Source of the DNA: Candidatus Aminicenantota bacterium
GTDB taxonomy: Bacteria > Acidobacteriota > Aminicenantia > UBA2199
Reading direction: 5' to 3'
Length of the DNA stretch: 41,928 bases
Assembly (NCBI GenBank): GCA_026393835.1
Contig: JAPKZK010000193.1
Location: 1-41,928 of the forward strand
Below the pieces are notes generated by a model, which was not told the DNA's origin, ran no database searches, and worked only from the letters and a program-made list of their open reading frames with translations. Of this stretch, positions 8,819 through 33,100 are shown piece after piece (within the stretch, counting starts at the first letter, position 1; every line of letters begins with the position of its first letter). The translations under genes were made by a program, and so were the position numbers.

Positions 8819-11800
8819 ATGTACGATAAAAATTATTCCGGCGATGTGGCCATTGCGGCCAGCCAGTCGGTCAAAGAAAGAGAGTATTGGTTGAAAAAAT
8901 TATCCGGGGAACCGGTAAAAAGCAGTTTCCCATATGATAATAAAGAACCGGGCTATAAAGAGAGTGATAAGGATCATGTAGACCTTCGTTTCAGTGGGGA
9001 GTCGTTTTCCCGGTTGACCTGGATCAGTAACCATTCCGATGCCCGGTTGTTAACAATGTTGGCCGCCGGCTTGATCGTACTTGTAAATAAATACACCGGC
9101 AATCGGGATGTCATCGTGGGCATGCCGATCTATAAACAAGAGGTTGAAGGCGATTTCATCAATACCGTCGTGGCGTTAAGATGTCTACTGCAGGAAGATA
9201 TGGCTTTTAAGGATTTGTTATACCAGGTCAAGCAGACCATCGATGAAGCCGTAAAGCATCAAAATTATCCCATCAAAACCTTACTGTATGATTTGCGGCT
9301 CCCGTTTTCCGAGAGTGATTTTCCCTTGTTCGACATCGTGCTGCTGCTTAAAAATATCCAGGACCCTGGCTACGTGAATATTCCCGTCAATATGGAGTTC
9401 GTCTTTTTTAGGACCCCGGAGTACCTGGAGGTTTCAGTCCGATACAACCGTTCCCTTTATGATAGAGAGACCGTAGAAAGGATTGCCGGCCACTTTTCGC
9501 ACCTGTTACAGACCGCCATTTTCAATGTCGATATATCATTGGCCGGGATCGATATCTTGCCTGGCGAGGAAAAGAAAAAGTTACTGGAAGAATTTAACCG
9601 TACCTGGACAGGATTGCAAGTTCACATCGCTGCAACCATCCACCGGTTGTTTGAAGACCAGGTAGAGAAAACCCCGGACCGGGCCGCGGTGGTTTTCGTT
9701 CGGCAGGGTCAAGAGCCGGAGACATTAACTTACCGGCAGTTGAATGAGAAAGCCCGGGGGTTGGCAAGAGTATTAAAAGAAAAAGGTATCGGTTCCGAAT
9801 GTATCGTGGCGCTCTTAATGGAGAGTTCCGTACATATGGCGGCTGCCGTCCTGGCGGTGTTAAAAGCAGGCGGTGCATATCTGCCCATCGATATGGAAGC
9901 GCCGGAAGAGAGAAAGGAGTTTATATTAAAAGACAGTGGGACCCGGTTGGTGTTGACGGGCGCTGCGTCGGACACCGCACTTTTCCCTGCGGTGGGGGAC
10001 ATCGAGCAGTTGGATATCTCCGATGAACATCTTTACACACTTTCTACACAGTCGCGGCCCGGCGCCTATGAAATTGAAATGGAAACGGGTAGTACAGGGG
10101 ACCCGGCCTATATCATATATACTTCCGGTTCCACCGGCAGGCCCAAAGGCGTTATCGTGGAGCACCGCCAGGCAGTGAACACCCTGGTTTGCCGCAAAGA
10201 AGAGTACTGCATGACCCCCGGGCATACCGCCCTGCAGTTGTTTTCCTATGCCTTCGATGGGTTCATTACCAGTTTTTTCACGCCCATCATCTCCGGGTCC
10301 CGTCTGGTATTACTTAGTAAAGATACCATCCAGGATATCTCCAAAATAGTAGACGTTATCTTCGCTTTTAAAGTTACCCATTTTATCAGCGTGCCCGTAT
10401 TGTTCCAGGCCCTTATCACCGGTATGACGGCGGAGGAAGCTGTTTCGCTGCAGGTTGTCACACTGGCGGGAGATAAAGTCCATTCCAGGTTGCCGGAGAT
10501 GGCGGCGGCAAAAAATAAAAATATCGAAGTCGTCAATGAATATGGAGTTACCGAAGCCGCCGTTATGTCTACCATTTACCGGCGACAGGAAAGAGACCGG
10601 CGGATAAAGATCGGTCACCCCATTTGCAATACCTCAATTTATATCACAAAAGGCGACGGCCATCAACATCTCGCTCCCATTGGAGTTTTTGGAGAAATGT
10701 CCATCGCCGGGGCCGGTGTGACCCGGGGCTATTTAAACAACCCCGAGTTAACCGCGGAAAAATTCATTGATCTTCATCACTCATCATTCATCATTCATCA
10801 TTCAAAGTTATATTGTACCGGCGACCTGGCCCGCTGGCTGCCGGACGGCAATATCGAATTCGACGGTCGGATCGATTTCCAGGTCAAAGTCCGGGGTTTC
10901 CGGATCGAATTAGGGGAAATCGAGCGGCATTTGCTCGCGCACAGCGACATAAAAGAGACCATTGTGACGGCTTCCGAGAATGATGAGGGCGACAAGAATT
11001 TATGTGCGTATATTGTATCCACCCGGCAATTGAGTGTGTCTGAATTAAGAGACTATTTAGCCGGTCGTGTGCCCGAATATATGGTGCCCGCTTATTTTGT
11101 TTTCCTGGAGGGGCTGCCTTTATCCCCCAATGGGAAAGTGGACCGGAAGCAGCTTCCACCGCCCACTATGTCCATGGCCGCCGGTGAGTACACTGCGCCG
11201 CGAAATCGGATGGAAGGGCAACTGGTGGAAATTTGGGCCGAGATATTGGGCATTGATAAGGATTCCATCAGCATCGATGCTAACTTTTTTGAATTGGGTG
11301 GGCATTCCTTAAAGGCGACGATCCTGCTAAACCGGATAATTAAAGAATTCAATGTAAGAATAGCCATGGTTGAAATATTTAAATCGCCGGATATACAAAG
11401 TATAGTGAAACTTATAAAGGGCGCGATTGAAGATATATTCGTTTCTATCTGCCCTGCCGAAGAAAAAGCATACTATCCGTTATCACCGGGCCAAAGGCGG
11501 TTATTCATTCTTCACCAGATGGATTTTAATTCACTTGCTTACAATGTATCCATGACGTCCGTATTGGGAGGAAAGTTGGACGCGGACAAATTGGAGCGAT
11601 CGTTCAGGCAATTGATCGCCCGGCATGAAAGTTTAAGGACGTCATTCACGACAATCGGAGAGCAACCGGTGCAAAAGATACACCTGGATGCAGACCTGGA
11701 TTTTAAAATAGAATATTTTACCGGGGATTCTCTCGATCACTTTGAAATAGCCGATATTGTAAATAATTTTGTCCGGCCTTTCGATTTATCCCAGGCCCCT

Positions 11801-13930
11801 CTATTGCGGGTTGGACTGGTAACAACGGGGACTCAAGATCATATTCTGACGGTGGATTTGCATCACATCATAACCGATGGCGTTTCCCAAAAAATATTAA
11901 TGGAAGACTTCATGAACCTGTACCGGGAGCGTCCGTTACCGCCATTAAGATTTCAATATAAAGACTATTCCGAATGGCAGCAGGGCCGGATCGTGAAAGA
12001 TTTGTTCCAACAGCAGGAAGAATTCTGGATGCAGCAGTTAGCGGGAGAGATACCCAAATCAGACCTGCCCACCGATTTCCCAAGGCCGGCGGTACAGAGT
12101 TTTGCGGGGAATGTAATGGGTTTTCAAATAGACAGGGAAAAAACAACAGCGCTGCATGCAATGGCCTCCTCGCAAAACGCCACATTGTTCATGGTTTTAT
12201 TTGCAGCGTATAATATATTCTTAGCTAAAATATCCAACCAGGAAGATATCGTGGTTGGGACGCCTGTTGCAGGAAGAAGACATGCGGATTTAGAACAAAT
12301 AATCGGTGTATTCATAAATATGCTCGCTTTGAGAAATGCGCCCAAAGGAGAAAGTACCTTTAACGCATTTCTAAAAAGTTTAACCCAAAGAACAATAGAG
12401 GCTTTTGACAACCAGGATTATGCGTTTGAGGACCTGGTGGATAAAATTGTGAAAGATAGGGATGTGACACGAAATCCGTTGTTTGATGTAATGTTCGTTA
12501 TGCAGAATATGTTTGATCCTACCGGGACCGTGGGGGCGCACGAAACCGGCGGCCTGGGGCTAAAACCCTACAGCAGCCAGGAAAGAAAGTCGGCGCAGTT
12601 CGATTTAACTTTGTATGCTGTCCAAATGGGAGATACTTTAAATTTTATTTTTGAATATGGAACCAGTTTGTTTAGAGAAGAAACCATCGCAAGGTTTATT
12701 CACTATTTCAATAAAGTCATCGCTTCGGTCATCGAGTCTCCGGGTAAGCTTATATCCGGTATAGAAATCATAAGCGAAGAAGAAAAGGCCCGGGTATTGA
12801 ATGATTTTAATGCAACCGAAGCGCAATACCCGGTCGATAAAACCATTCCCCGCTTATTCGAGGAGCAAGTTGAACAAACCCCGGACAATATTGCTGTCAT
12901 TGCTCAATCGCTGGGTGCGGATATCCAATTATCATACCGTCAGTTGAATGAAAGATCGGAACGATTGGCCTTATGGTTGAGGGAAAAAGGGGTTGAACCC
13001 GATACTATTGTTGGCATCATGGTAGGGCGTTCCGTCGAGATGATGACCGGGATAATCGGGATATTAAAATCCGGCGGCGCGTATTTGCCCATTGACCCGG
13101 AATACCCACAGGAACGAATCGATTTTATGTTGAAAGACAGCGCGGCCAAAATCCGATTAACCGAAAATGAAATCGCATCTTTTTCAACGGAATGCGTTTT
13201 TAATTCTCATCATTCATCATTGATCCTTCATCATTCAAATCATCTTGCCTATGTCATTTACACCTCCGGTTCCACCGGTAAACCCAAGGGTGTAATGATC
13301 GAACACCGGTCGGTAATAAATTTCATAAAAGGAATCACAGATATTATCTCCTTTACACCTGGGGATTGTATTTTGTCGTTAACCACATTATCCTTTGACA
13401 TCTTTGGTTTGGAAACGATTTTACCGTTAACCAAAGGAGCAAAAGTGATTATCGGGGGTCAAGAGGAGCAATTGGAGACAGGGAAAATTGCTTTAGCGAT
13501 AGAAAAAGAGAATATATCCATTTTCCAGGTCATCCCAACCCGTTTAAAACTTATCTTATCGGATAAAGAGTCTTCGGGGGCATTGAAGCGGTTGAAGTAT
13601 TTATTGGTGGGAGGAGAGGAGTTCCCGCCGGCGCTGCTGGAGGGTGTTGGAAGTGCGACGGAAGGAAAAATATATAATGTATATGGTCCGACAGAGACGA
13701 CGATATGGTCGACAATACGAGATTTGACAGGGGAAAAGACCGTCGATATCGGTAAGCCCCTTGCCAATACCCGGGTATATATATTGAATAAAAATGATCG
13801 GGTTCAACCGATAGGAGTGCCGGGAGAGTTATGTATAGGCGGAGCAGGCTTAGCCAGGGGTTATGTCAATAGACCGGAAATAACCGCAGAAAAATTCATG
13901 GACTTTCATCATTCATCATTCATCATTTAA
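8819..13930 (+). CDS. NRPS subunit, N-terminal part: half-C-A(Tyr-like)-T-C-A(Gly-like), ends at frameshift
   Basis: It starts with a C-terminal half of a condensation domain (residues 1 to about 240, from EREYWLKKLSGE through IVGMPIYKQEVEGDF and DFPLFDIVLLLKN) with no HHxxxDG half. The first A domain has YTSGSTGRPKG and code DGTITAEVMK, one residue from a known Tyr code (DGTITAEVAK). Then T (GGHSLK, Ser830), full C (HHIITDG, His1015-1016/Asp1020), and a second A domain (YTSGSTGKPKG) with code DILQLGVIWK, Gly-like. The frame stops at 13928-13930 just before A7. Sister domains carry four CATCATT units here, this one three, so the frame is lost by 7 bp. The rest of the A domain, then T and C, continues in frame 1 from about 13924. 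Start ATG is preceded by AAAGGAGC. Confidence 0.92.
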   Translation: MYDKNYSGDVAIAASQSVKEREYWLKKLSGEPVKSSFPYDNKEPGYKESDKDHVDLRFSGESFSRLTWISNHSDARLLTMLAAGLIVLVNKYTGNRDVIVGMPIYKQEVEGDFINTVVALRCLLQEDMAFKDLLYQVKQTIDEAVKHQNYPIKTLLYDLRLPFSESDFPLFDIVLLLKNIQDPGYVNIPVNMEFVFFRTPEYLEVSVRYNRSLYDRETVERIAGHFSHLLQTAIFNVDISLAGIDILPGEEKKKLLEEFNRTWTGLQVHIAATIHRLFEDQVEKTPDRAAVVFVRQGQEPETLTYRQLNEKARGLARVLKEKGIGSECIVALLMESSVHMAAAVLAVLKAGGAYLPIDMEAPEERKEFILKDSGTRLVLTGAASDTALFPAVGDIEQLDISDEHLYTLSTQSRPGAYEIEMETGSTGDPAYIIYTSGSTGRPKGVIVEHRQAVNTLVCRKEEYCMTPGHTALQLFSYAFDGFITSFFTPIISGSRLVLLSKDTIQDISKIVDVIFAFKVTHFISVPVLFQALITGMTAEEAVSLQVVTLAGDKVHSRLPEMAAAKNKNIEVVNEYGVTEAAVMSTIYRRQERDRRIKIGHPICNTSIYITKGDGHQHLAPIGVFGEMSIAGAGVTRGYLNNPELTAEKFIDLHHSSFIIHHSKLYCTGDLARWLPDGNIEFDGRIDFQVKVRGFRIELGEIERHLLAHSDIKETIVTASENDEGDKNLCAYIVSTRQLSVSELRDYLAGRVPEYMVPAYFVFLEGLPLSPNGKVDRKQLPPPTMSMAAGEYTAPRNRMEGQLVEIWAEILGIDKDSISIDANFFELGGHSLKATILLNRIIKEFNVRIAMVEIFKSPDIQSIVKLIKGAIEDIFVSICPAEEKAYYPLSPGQRRLFILHQMDFNSLAYNVSMTSVLGGKLDADKLERSFRQLIARHESLRTSFTTIGEQPVQKIHLDADLDFKIEYFTGDSLDHFEIADIVNNFVRPFDLSQAPLLRVGLVTTGTQDHILTVDLHHIITDGVSQKILMEDFMNLYRERPLPPLRFQYKDYSEWQQGRIVKDLFQQQEEFWMQQLAGEIPKSDLPTDFPRPAVQSFAGNVMGFQIDREKTTALHAMASSQNATLFMVLFAAYNIFLAKISNQEDIVVGTPVAGRRHADLEQIIGVFINMLALRNAPKGESTFNAFLKSLTQRTIEAFDNQDYAFEDLVDKIVKDRDVTRNPLFDVMFVMQNMFDPTGTVGAHETGGLGLKPYSSQERKSAQFDLTLYAVQMGDTLNFIFEYGTSLFREETIARFIHYFNKVIASVIESPGKLISGIEIISEEEKARVLNDFNATEAQYPVDKTIPRLFEEQVEQTPDNIAVIAQSLGADIQLSYRQLNERSERLALWLREKGVEPDTIVGIMVGRSVEMMTGIIGILKSGGAYLPIDPEYPQERIDFMLKDSAAKIRLTENEIASFSTECVFNSHHSSLILHHSNHLAYVIYTSGSTGKPKGVMIEHRSVINFIKGITDIISFTPGDCILSLTTLSFDIFGLETILPLTKGAKVIIGGQEEQLETGKIALAIEKENISIFQVIPTRLKLILSDKESSGALKRLKYLLVGGEEFPPALLEGVGSATEGKIYNVYGPTETTIWSTIRDLTGEKTVDIGKPLANTRVYILNKNDRVQPIGVPGELCIGGAGLARGYVNRPEITAEKFMDFHHSSFII
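10775..10802 (+). repeat. CATCATT heptamer, 4 units, in the A(Tyr) domain before A7
   Basis: CATCACT followed by three CATCATT units encodes HHSSFIIHHS directly before KLYCTGDLARW. The four-unit length (28 bp) keeps the reading frame. Confidence 0.85.
13208..13235 (+). repeat. CATCATT heptamer, 4 units, before A3 of the second A domain
   Basis: Units CATCATT, CATCATT, GATCCTT and CATCATT encode HHSSLILHHS immediately before NHLAYVIYTSGSTG. This is the A2-A3 loop, a different position from the other heptamer arrays, so the same repeat has entered two loops of one A domain. Confidence 0.8.
13907..13927 (+). repeat. CATCATT heptamer, 3 units, at the frameshift
   Basis: Three perfect CATCATT units are followed directly by TAAAGG. 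The in-frame sister at 20016-20043 has four units before TAAAG. Loss of one 7-bp unit puts the TAA at 13928 in frame and ends the protein. The count relative to a multiple of three decides whether translation continues, as at a contingency locus. A sequencing or assembly slip in the repeat is the alternative. Confidence 0.85.
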
Positions 13931-13962
13931 AGGTATATCGTACCGGCGACCTGGCCCGCTGG

Positions 13963-15945
13963 TTGTCGAATGGGAATATCGAATTCCTTGGCCGCATCGA
14001 TCAGCAAGTTAAAATCAGGGGTTTCCGAATCGAGTTGGGAGAAATAGAGAGTCGGCTGTCGAATTATCCATCGATAAAAGAGGCAGTGGTGATAGCGCGA
14101 GAGGACGAGTCCGGGGAAAAATATTTATGCGCCTATATCGCAGTGGATACGGAAACGGGCGTTTCGGAATTAAGGGAATATTTGACTAAGGATTTACCGG
14201 ATTATATGATACCATCTTATTTTGTGCCTTTGGAGAAGATACCGCTAACCCCCAATGGGAAACTAGACCGCAAAGCCTTACCCGGGCCGAAAGTAGAAGC
14301 AAGTCTGCAATATGCGGCCCCGCGGGACAAAGTAGAGGAAAAACTGGTTGCGATATGGGCTGATATGCTTCGAATCGATAAATCCGTCATCGGTATCGAT
14401 GATAATTTCTTCGTACTGGGTGGGCATTCATTAAGGGCTACCCTGATGATTGGCAGGATACACAAAGAATTAGATGTAAAGTTCCCCCTGCTGGAAGTAT
14501 TTAAAACTCCCAATATAAGAAGCATGGCAAAATATATAAAGGGAGCGGTAAAAGAAGAATTTATTTCCCTGGAGCCGTTGGAGCAAAAGGAATACTACCC
14601 GGTATCTTCACAGCAAAAAAGACTTTTCATACTGCAGCAGAGATATTTGAACTTAACGGCTTATAGCAGGCCTAATTTATTCCTATCGCCGGTGGAATTA
14701 GATAAAGAGAAATTGCAGGTAACCTTCCGGGAATTGATTCAACGCCATGAAAGCCTGAGAACTTCCTTTGATATGATCAACGGTGAACCTGTTCAAAGGA
14801 TACATACTCAAGCGTCGTTTGCCATAGAGTATTATGATGGCGCCTTTACCCAGGAGACAATAGCAAATTTTGTACGGCCATTTGATTTATCTCAAGCGCC
14901 GTTGTTCAGGGTAAGAATTATGAAACCGGGCAACGGGAAAAATATTTTGCTGGTAGATATCCATCACATCATATCGGATGGCGTTTCCGACGCCATATTG
15001 ATAAGCGATTTTATGGCGTTGTTTGAAGGAAAACAACTACCGGCGTTGAAGTTCCAGTACAAAGATTTTTCCCAATGGCAAGCCAGGTTATTGGAATCCG
15101 GGGAAATGAAGAAACAAGAAAAGTACTGGCTGGAGACGTTTACCGGTGAGATGCCGCAATTGGCCATTCCCAGGGATTATCCCGATTCTTTGGAGCAGCG
15201 TTTTGAAGGAAGCGGGATATACGTGGAGCTTGACGATAAAACAACGGGGTTTTTAAAAGAACTGGCTATGCGAGAAGGCACAACATTGTTTATGATATTG
15301 TTCGCGGTTTATAATGTGCTGTTGGCGAAACTGGGCGGCCAGGAAGACATCGTGGTCGGAACCGGGGTGGCAGGTCGAAGACACGTGGATTTCGAGAACG
15401 TAATCGGCATGTTTGTCAATACATTGGCCCTCAGGAACTATCCCGCGGCAGAGAAAACATTTAAGGATTTTCTATTTGAAGTTAACCAACGGACATTGCT
15501 GGCGTTTGAGAACCAGGACTATGTGTTCGAGGACCTGGTGGAAAAAGTTGTAACCAAAAGCGACCCCGGCCGGAACCCAATCTTCGATACAGTCTTTGTG
15601 ATGCAAAATATGGCAAGCGAAAGCGAGACAGCCGCTGCCGGGAACACAGCGCAGCCCGAATTGCTGTTGAAGCGGCAAGAGTTTGACGCTAAAATAAGCA
15701 TATTCGATATATCTGTGTTCTGCGAGGAAATAGGCGGGAAACTGGGAATTAAAGTTTCCTATAGTACCGGCGTATTTAAACAAGAGACCATTGAAAAATA
15801 TTTCGGTTATTATAAAGATATCCTGGCTTATGTGATTGAAAACAAAGAACTCATATTCAAGCTGAAAGACATCCGTTTGGCCAGCGGCTTAAAAGTTATC
15901 GAGTCGAAACTTATTAAAAATGAAACGGGAGACTTCGGCTTTTAG
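13963..15945 (+). CDS. NRPS subunit, C-terminal part after frameshift: A end-T-C
   Basis: This is the second piece of the NRPS gene that starts at 8819. The TTG at 13963 is not a believable start; the frame already matches the family from about 13924 (HHLKVYRTGDLARW), so the piece belongs to the upstream protein. It contains A8 (VKIRGFRIELGEIE), A10 (NGKLDRKAL), a T domain (GGHSLR, Ser156 of this piece) and a complete LCL-type C domain (HHIISDG from His334). The last residues are GDFGF, matching the tails of the two preceding genes. If the split is real and fixed, the Gly module and its downstream C domain would not be made as part of the synthetase. If the repeat changes length, expression would switch on and off. 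Confidence 0.88.
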   Translation: MSNGNIEFLGRIDQQVKIRGFRIELGEIESRLSNYPSIKEAVVIAREDESGEKYLCAYIAVDTETGVSELREYLTKDLPDYMIPSYFVPLEKIPLTPNGKLDRKALPGPKVEASLQYAAPRDKVEEKLVAIWADMLRIDKSVIGIDDNFFVLGGHSLRATLMIGRIHKELDVKFPLLEVFKTPNIRSMAKYIKGAVKEEFISLEPLEQKEYYPVSSQQKRLFILQQRYLNLTAYSRPNLFLSPVELDKEKLQVTFRELIQRHESLRTSFDMINGEPVQRIHTQASFAIEYYDGAFTQETIANFVRPFDLSQAPLFRVRIMKPGNGKNILLVDIHHIISDGVSDAILISDFMALFEGKQLPALKFQYKDFSQWQARLLESGEMKKQEKYWLETFTGEMPQLAIPRDYPDSLEQRFEGSGIYVELDDKTTGFLKELAMREGTTLFMILFAVYNVLLAKLGGQEDIVVGTGVAGRRHVDFENVIGMFVNTLALRNYPAAEKTFKDFLFEVNQRTLLAFENQDYVFEDLVEKVVTKSDPGRNPIFDTVFVMQNMASESETAAAGNTAQPELLLKRQEFDAKISIFDISVFCEEIGGKLGIKVSYSTGVFKQETIEKYFGYYKDILAYVIENKELIFKLKDIRLASGLKVIESKLIKNETGDFGF

Positions 15946-15988
15946 GAAGAAAATGGTGATAGTACAGCCTATTTTACTATTTTTACCT

Positions 15989-16135
15989 GGTGGGAACATC
16001 ATTTTTAGTGGTGGGAACATCGTTTTCTATGGTGGGAACGTCATTTATAGCGGTGGGCGTATCGTTTTCTATGGTGGGAACGTCGTTTTCAGCGGTGGGA
16101 ACATCGTTTTCTATGGTGGGAATGTAGTTTTTAGA
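15989..16135 (+). repeat. Seven tandem 21-bp units in the gap before the giant NRPS gene
   Basis: Seven consecutive 21-bp units with consensus start GGTGGGAACATCGTTTTC fill most of the 248-bp gap between 15945 and 16194. Alternating units end in TAT or in AGC/AGT, hinting at an older 42-bp unit. Because 21 is a multiple of three, an open frame (15920-16174) crosses it and would encode GGNIVFYGGNVVFSGGN-type heptapeptide repeats, but no ribosome site precedes its ATG codons at 15920 or 15953. Two turns of DNA per unit would suit a row of protein-binding sites; a structured leader RNA is another option. A GACGGAGGAT ribosome site for the next gene lies outside the array. Confidence 0.85.
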
Positions 16136-16193
16136 CTAAAATCGAAGAATTTGGAGACAAATTCAGTAATTTAAAGACGACGGAGGATATTTT

Positions 16194-30106
<13,913 letters not shown>

Positions 30107-30110
<4 letters not shown>

Positions 30111-33100
30111 GTGTATCGCAATTCTTAGCAAACCTGGAAGAGTTGAATGTACATATCGATATAATAGACGATAAATTAAAAATCCGCGCCCCCGAAGGAA
30201 AACTAACCCCCGTCTTACTAAATGAATTAAAAGATAAAAAACAAGAAATCATCGATTTTCTCCAAAAGAAAGTTCATAAGCAAAAATATATCGCCATAGA
30301 ACCCGCGGTAGAAAAAGAGTTTTATGAATTATCTTCCGCACAGATGAGGATGTATTTTCTCCAACAAATGAATTTAAACAGTACGGTTTACAATATTTCC
30401 TATTTCGAAAAATTGGGTAACAGGGGCAATACGAATAAGGGAGCGGCGCAGGGAGCGGGAATCGATGTAAAAAGATTGGAGGACGCCTTTAAAAGGTTGA
30501 TGGCAAGGCATGAATCCTTGAGAACATCTTTTCATATGGCGGAGGACAAACCGGTCCAAAAAATACACCGGGAGGTGGATTTTAAAATCGAGCACTATCA
30601 TAAAGTCGAAGGTTTCGTCCGTTCCTTTGATCTGTCGCAAGCCCCGCTGCTGAGAGTCGGGATTATAGCAACCGGGGCCGAAGGACTACTATTGGGGATC
30701 GATATGCATCACATCATATGCGACGCCGCCTCAGTCAATATACTGGTAAGAGAGTTTACCTACATGTATGGATATGCTCACAGCGATAATCACGGGTTGC
30801 CCCAATTAAGAATCCAATATAAAGATTACGCCGAATGGCAGAACAGCGAAATGCAAAGGAAAGCGAGTAAGAAACAGGAAGTCTATTGGCTAACGGAGTT
30901 TTCCGGGGAGATACCGGTACTCGAACTGCCCACCGATTTTCACAGGCCGCATATTCAAAGTCTTGACGGCAATCGTCTTTATTTCAAGATTCCCGCGGAA
31001 ATGGCGCTGGGGTTAACGAATATGGCTGCTGAAAATGGCGCGACACTATATACGATCCTGCTTACCATTTTGTATATTTTGATGACCAAAATCAGCGGCC
31101 AGGAAGATATCGTGATGGGAACTCCGACAGCCGGCCGGAGACATGCCGATTTAGACGGTGTAATCGGTATGTTTGTCAACACCCTGGCCTTAAGAAATTA
31201 TCCTTCCGGGGGAAAAACATTCATGGCTTTTTTACATGAAGTAAACCGGCGGACCCAGGAAGCTTTTGAAAACCAGGATTATCAATTTGAAGACATGGTG
31301 GAAAAATTGGTCTTAAAAAGGGATGCCGCTCGCAATCCCCTGTTTGATGTGATGTTTTCCTGGCTGGAAAACGATTCGAAGGAAAACACCCGGGCGGGTT
31401 CCGCGGAGAATGAAACACCCCAAAATGGGTTTTCTAATTATATGAATCCCCAGTCTCGATTCGATATGACCTGGAACGGCGTGGGGGGCAAAGATCATTT
31501 ATTTTTTTTAATCGAATATTGCACAAAACTTTTTAAAGAAGAAACCATCTTAAGATTCATTGAATTTTTCAAAAAAATACTTTCAGCGATTATTGAGAAC
31601 CCCGAAAGAAAAATATCGCAAATAGAGATCATAACAGGAGAAGAAAAGAAACAAATATTGGCCGGTTTTAACGATATCGAAATGGAGTACCCCAGGGAAA
31701 AGACCATTCACCGGTTGTTTGTAGAACAGGTAGAAAGGACCCCCGACAATATCGCCGTTATCGGTCCATTTGCGGCAGCGATTCATGAATCGGCCTTACA
31801 ACTGACATACCGGGAATTGAATGAGAAATCCGATCGATTGGCATATATGGTAATGCTAAAAGGAATTGAACCCCATATGAACCCCATTATCGCAATCATG
31901 GTGGAAAGGTTGGTCGTAATGATTGTCGGGATATTGGGTATATTGAAATCCGGCGGGGCCTATTTACCCATCGATCCGAATTATCCGCAAGAACGGAGCG
32001 ATTATATGTTAAAAGACAGCGGGGCGGCCATTTTATTAACCGAGAATGACTTGTCGGATCGTATCGGGAACAGGTATGCCGGATCCACTAGCCAACCCGC
32101 ATCCTCCATGGCCTACATTATTTATACATCCGGGACAACCGGACGTCCCAAAGGAACAATAATCGAGCATCGAAATGTAGTGAGATTGATGTTTAGTGAA
32201 AAATTCCAATTTGATTTTAATCACAGGGATAACTGGACGATGTTTCACTCATCCTGTTTTGATTTTTCCGTATGGGAAATGTACGGCGCCTTGCTGTATG
32301 GCGGTAAGTTAATTATAATCTCCAGGCAAACCACCAGGGACATGGGAAGATATTTGGCTATCTTAAAAAAAAAGTGTGTAACCGTTTTAAATCAGACCCC
32401 CTCGGCATTTTCTGTTCTAGCCGATCTGGAGTTACGTAACCCTGGAAGAGAGTTAAGCGCCAGGTATGTTATTTTTGGCGGCGAGGCATTAATCCCATCT
32501 TTTTTGAAGAACTGGAAGTCAAAGTATCCCGGGACGAAACTCATAAATATGTATGGGATAACAGAAACAACCGTGCATGTCACATTTAAAGAACTGAACG
32601 ACAGCGATATCGAGGCCAATATCAGTAATATCGGTAAACCGATCCCGACATTAAGTACAATTGTAATCGATAAAAACCTTGAATTGCAGCCGATCGGCGT
32701 CCCAGGGGAATTGTGTGTCCGGGGAGAAGGCGTCGGCAGAGGATACTTAAATAGACCGGAATTATCAACGGAAAAATTTATAGAAAACCCATATAAAGCA
32801 GGAGATAGGCTCTATAAATCGGGGGACCTGGTAAAACTACTTTCAACGGGCGACCTCCAGTATCTAGGGCGAATCGATCAGCAGGTAAAAATACGTGGAT
32901 TCAGGATAGAATTGGGAGAAGTCGAGAACCGGTTATTGAAGATCAGCGGCGTAAAAAAAGCAGTGGTATTGGCTGTTGAAGAAGCGAAAGAGAAGGAGAA
33001 TAAATATCTATGCGCATATTTTGTTTCCGATAAAGAATATGGGATATCGGAATTACGGGAGAACCTGTCGAGGGAATTGCCGGAGTATATGATCCCATCG

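Noticed and set aside
13963..15945. Independent gene starting with TTG at 13963
   Set aside because: The frame matches the A domain from about 13924, before the supposed start; the split is a 7-bp repeat frameshift.
15989..16135. CRISPR array
   Set aside because: Units are head to tail with no unique spacers, and no cas genes are nearby.
15920..16174. Open frame across the 21-bp array (GGNIVFY-type repeats) as a gene
   Set aside because: It exists because the unit is a multiple of three, starts inside the previous gene and has no ribosome site. Kept as a repeat with a note.
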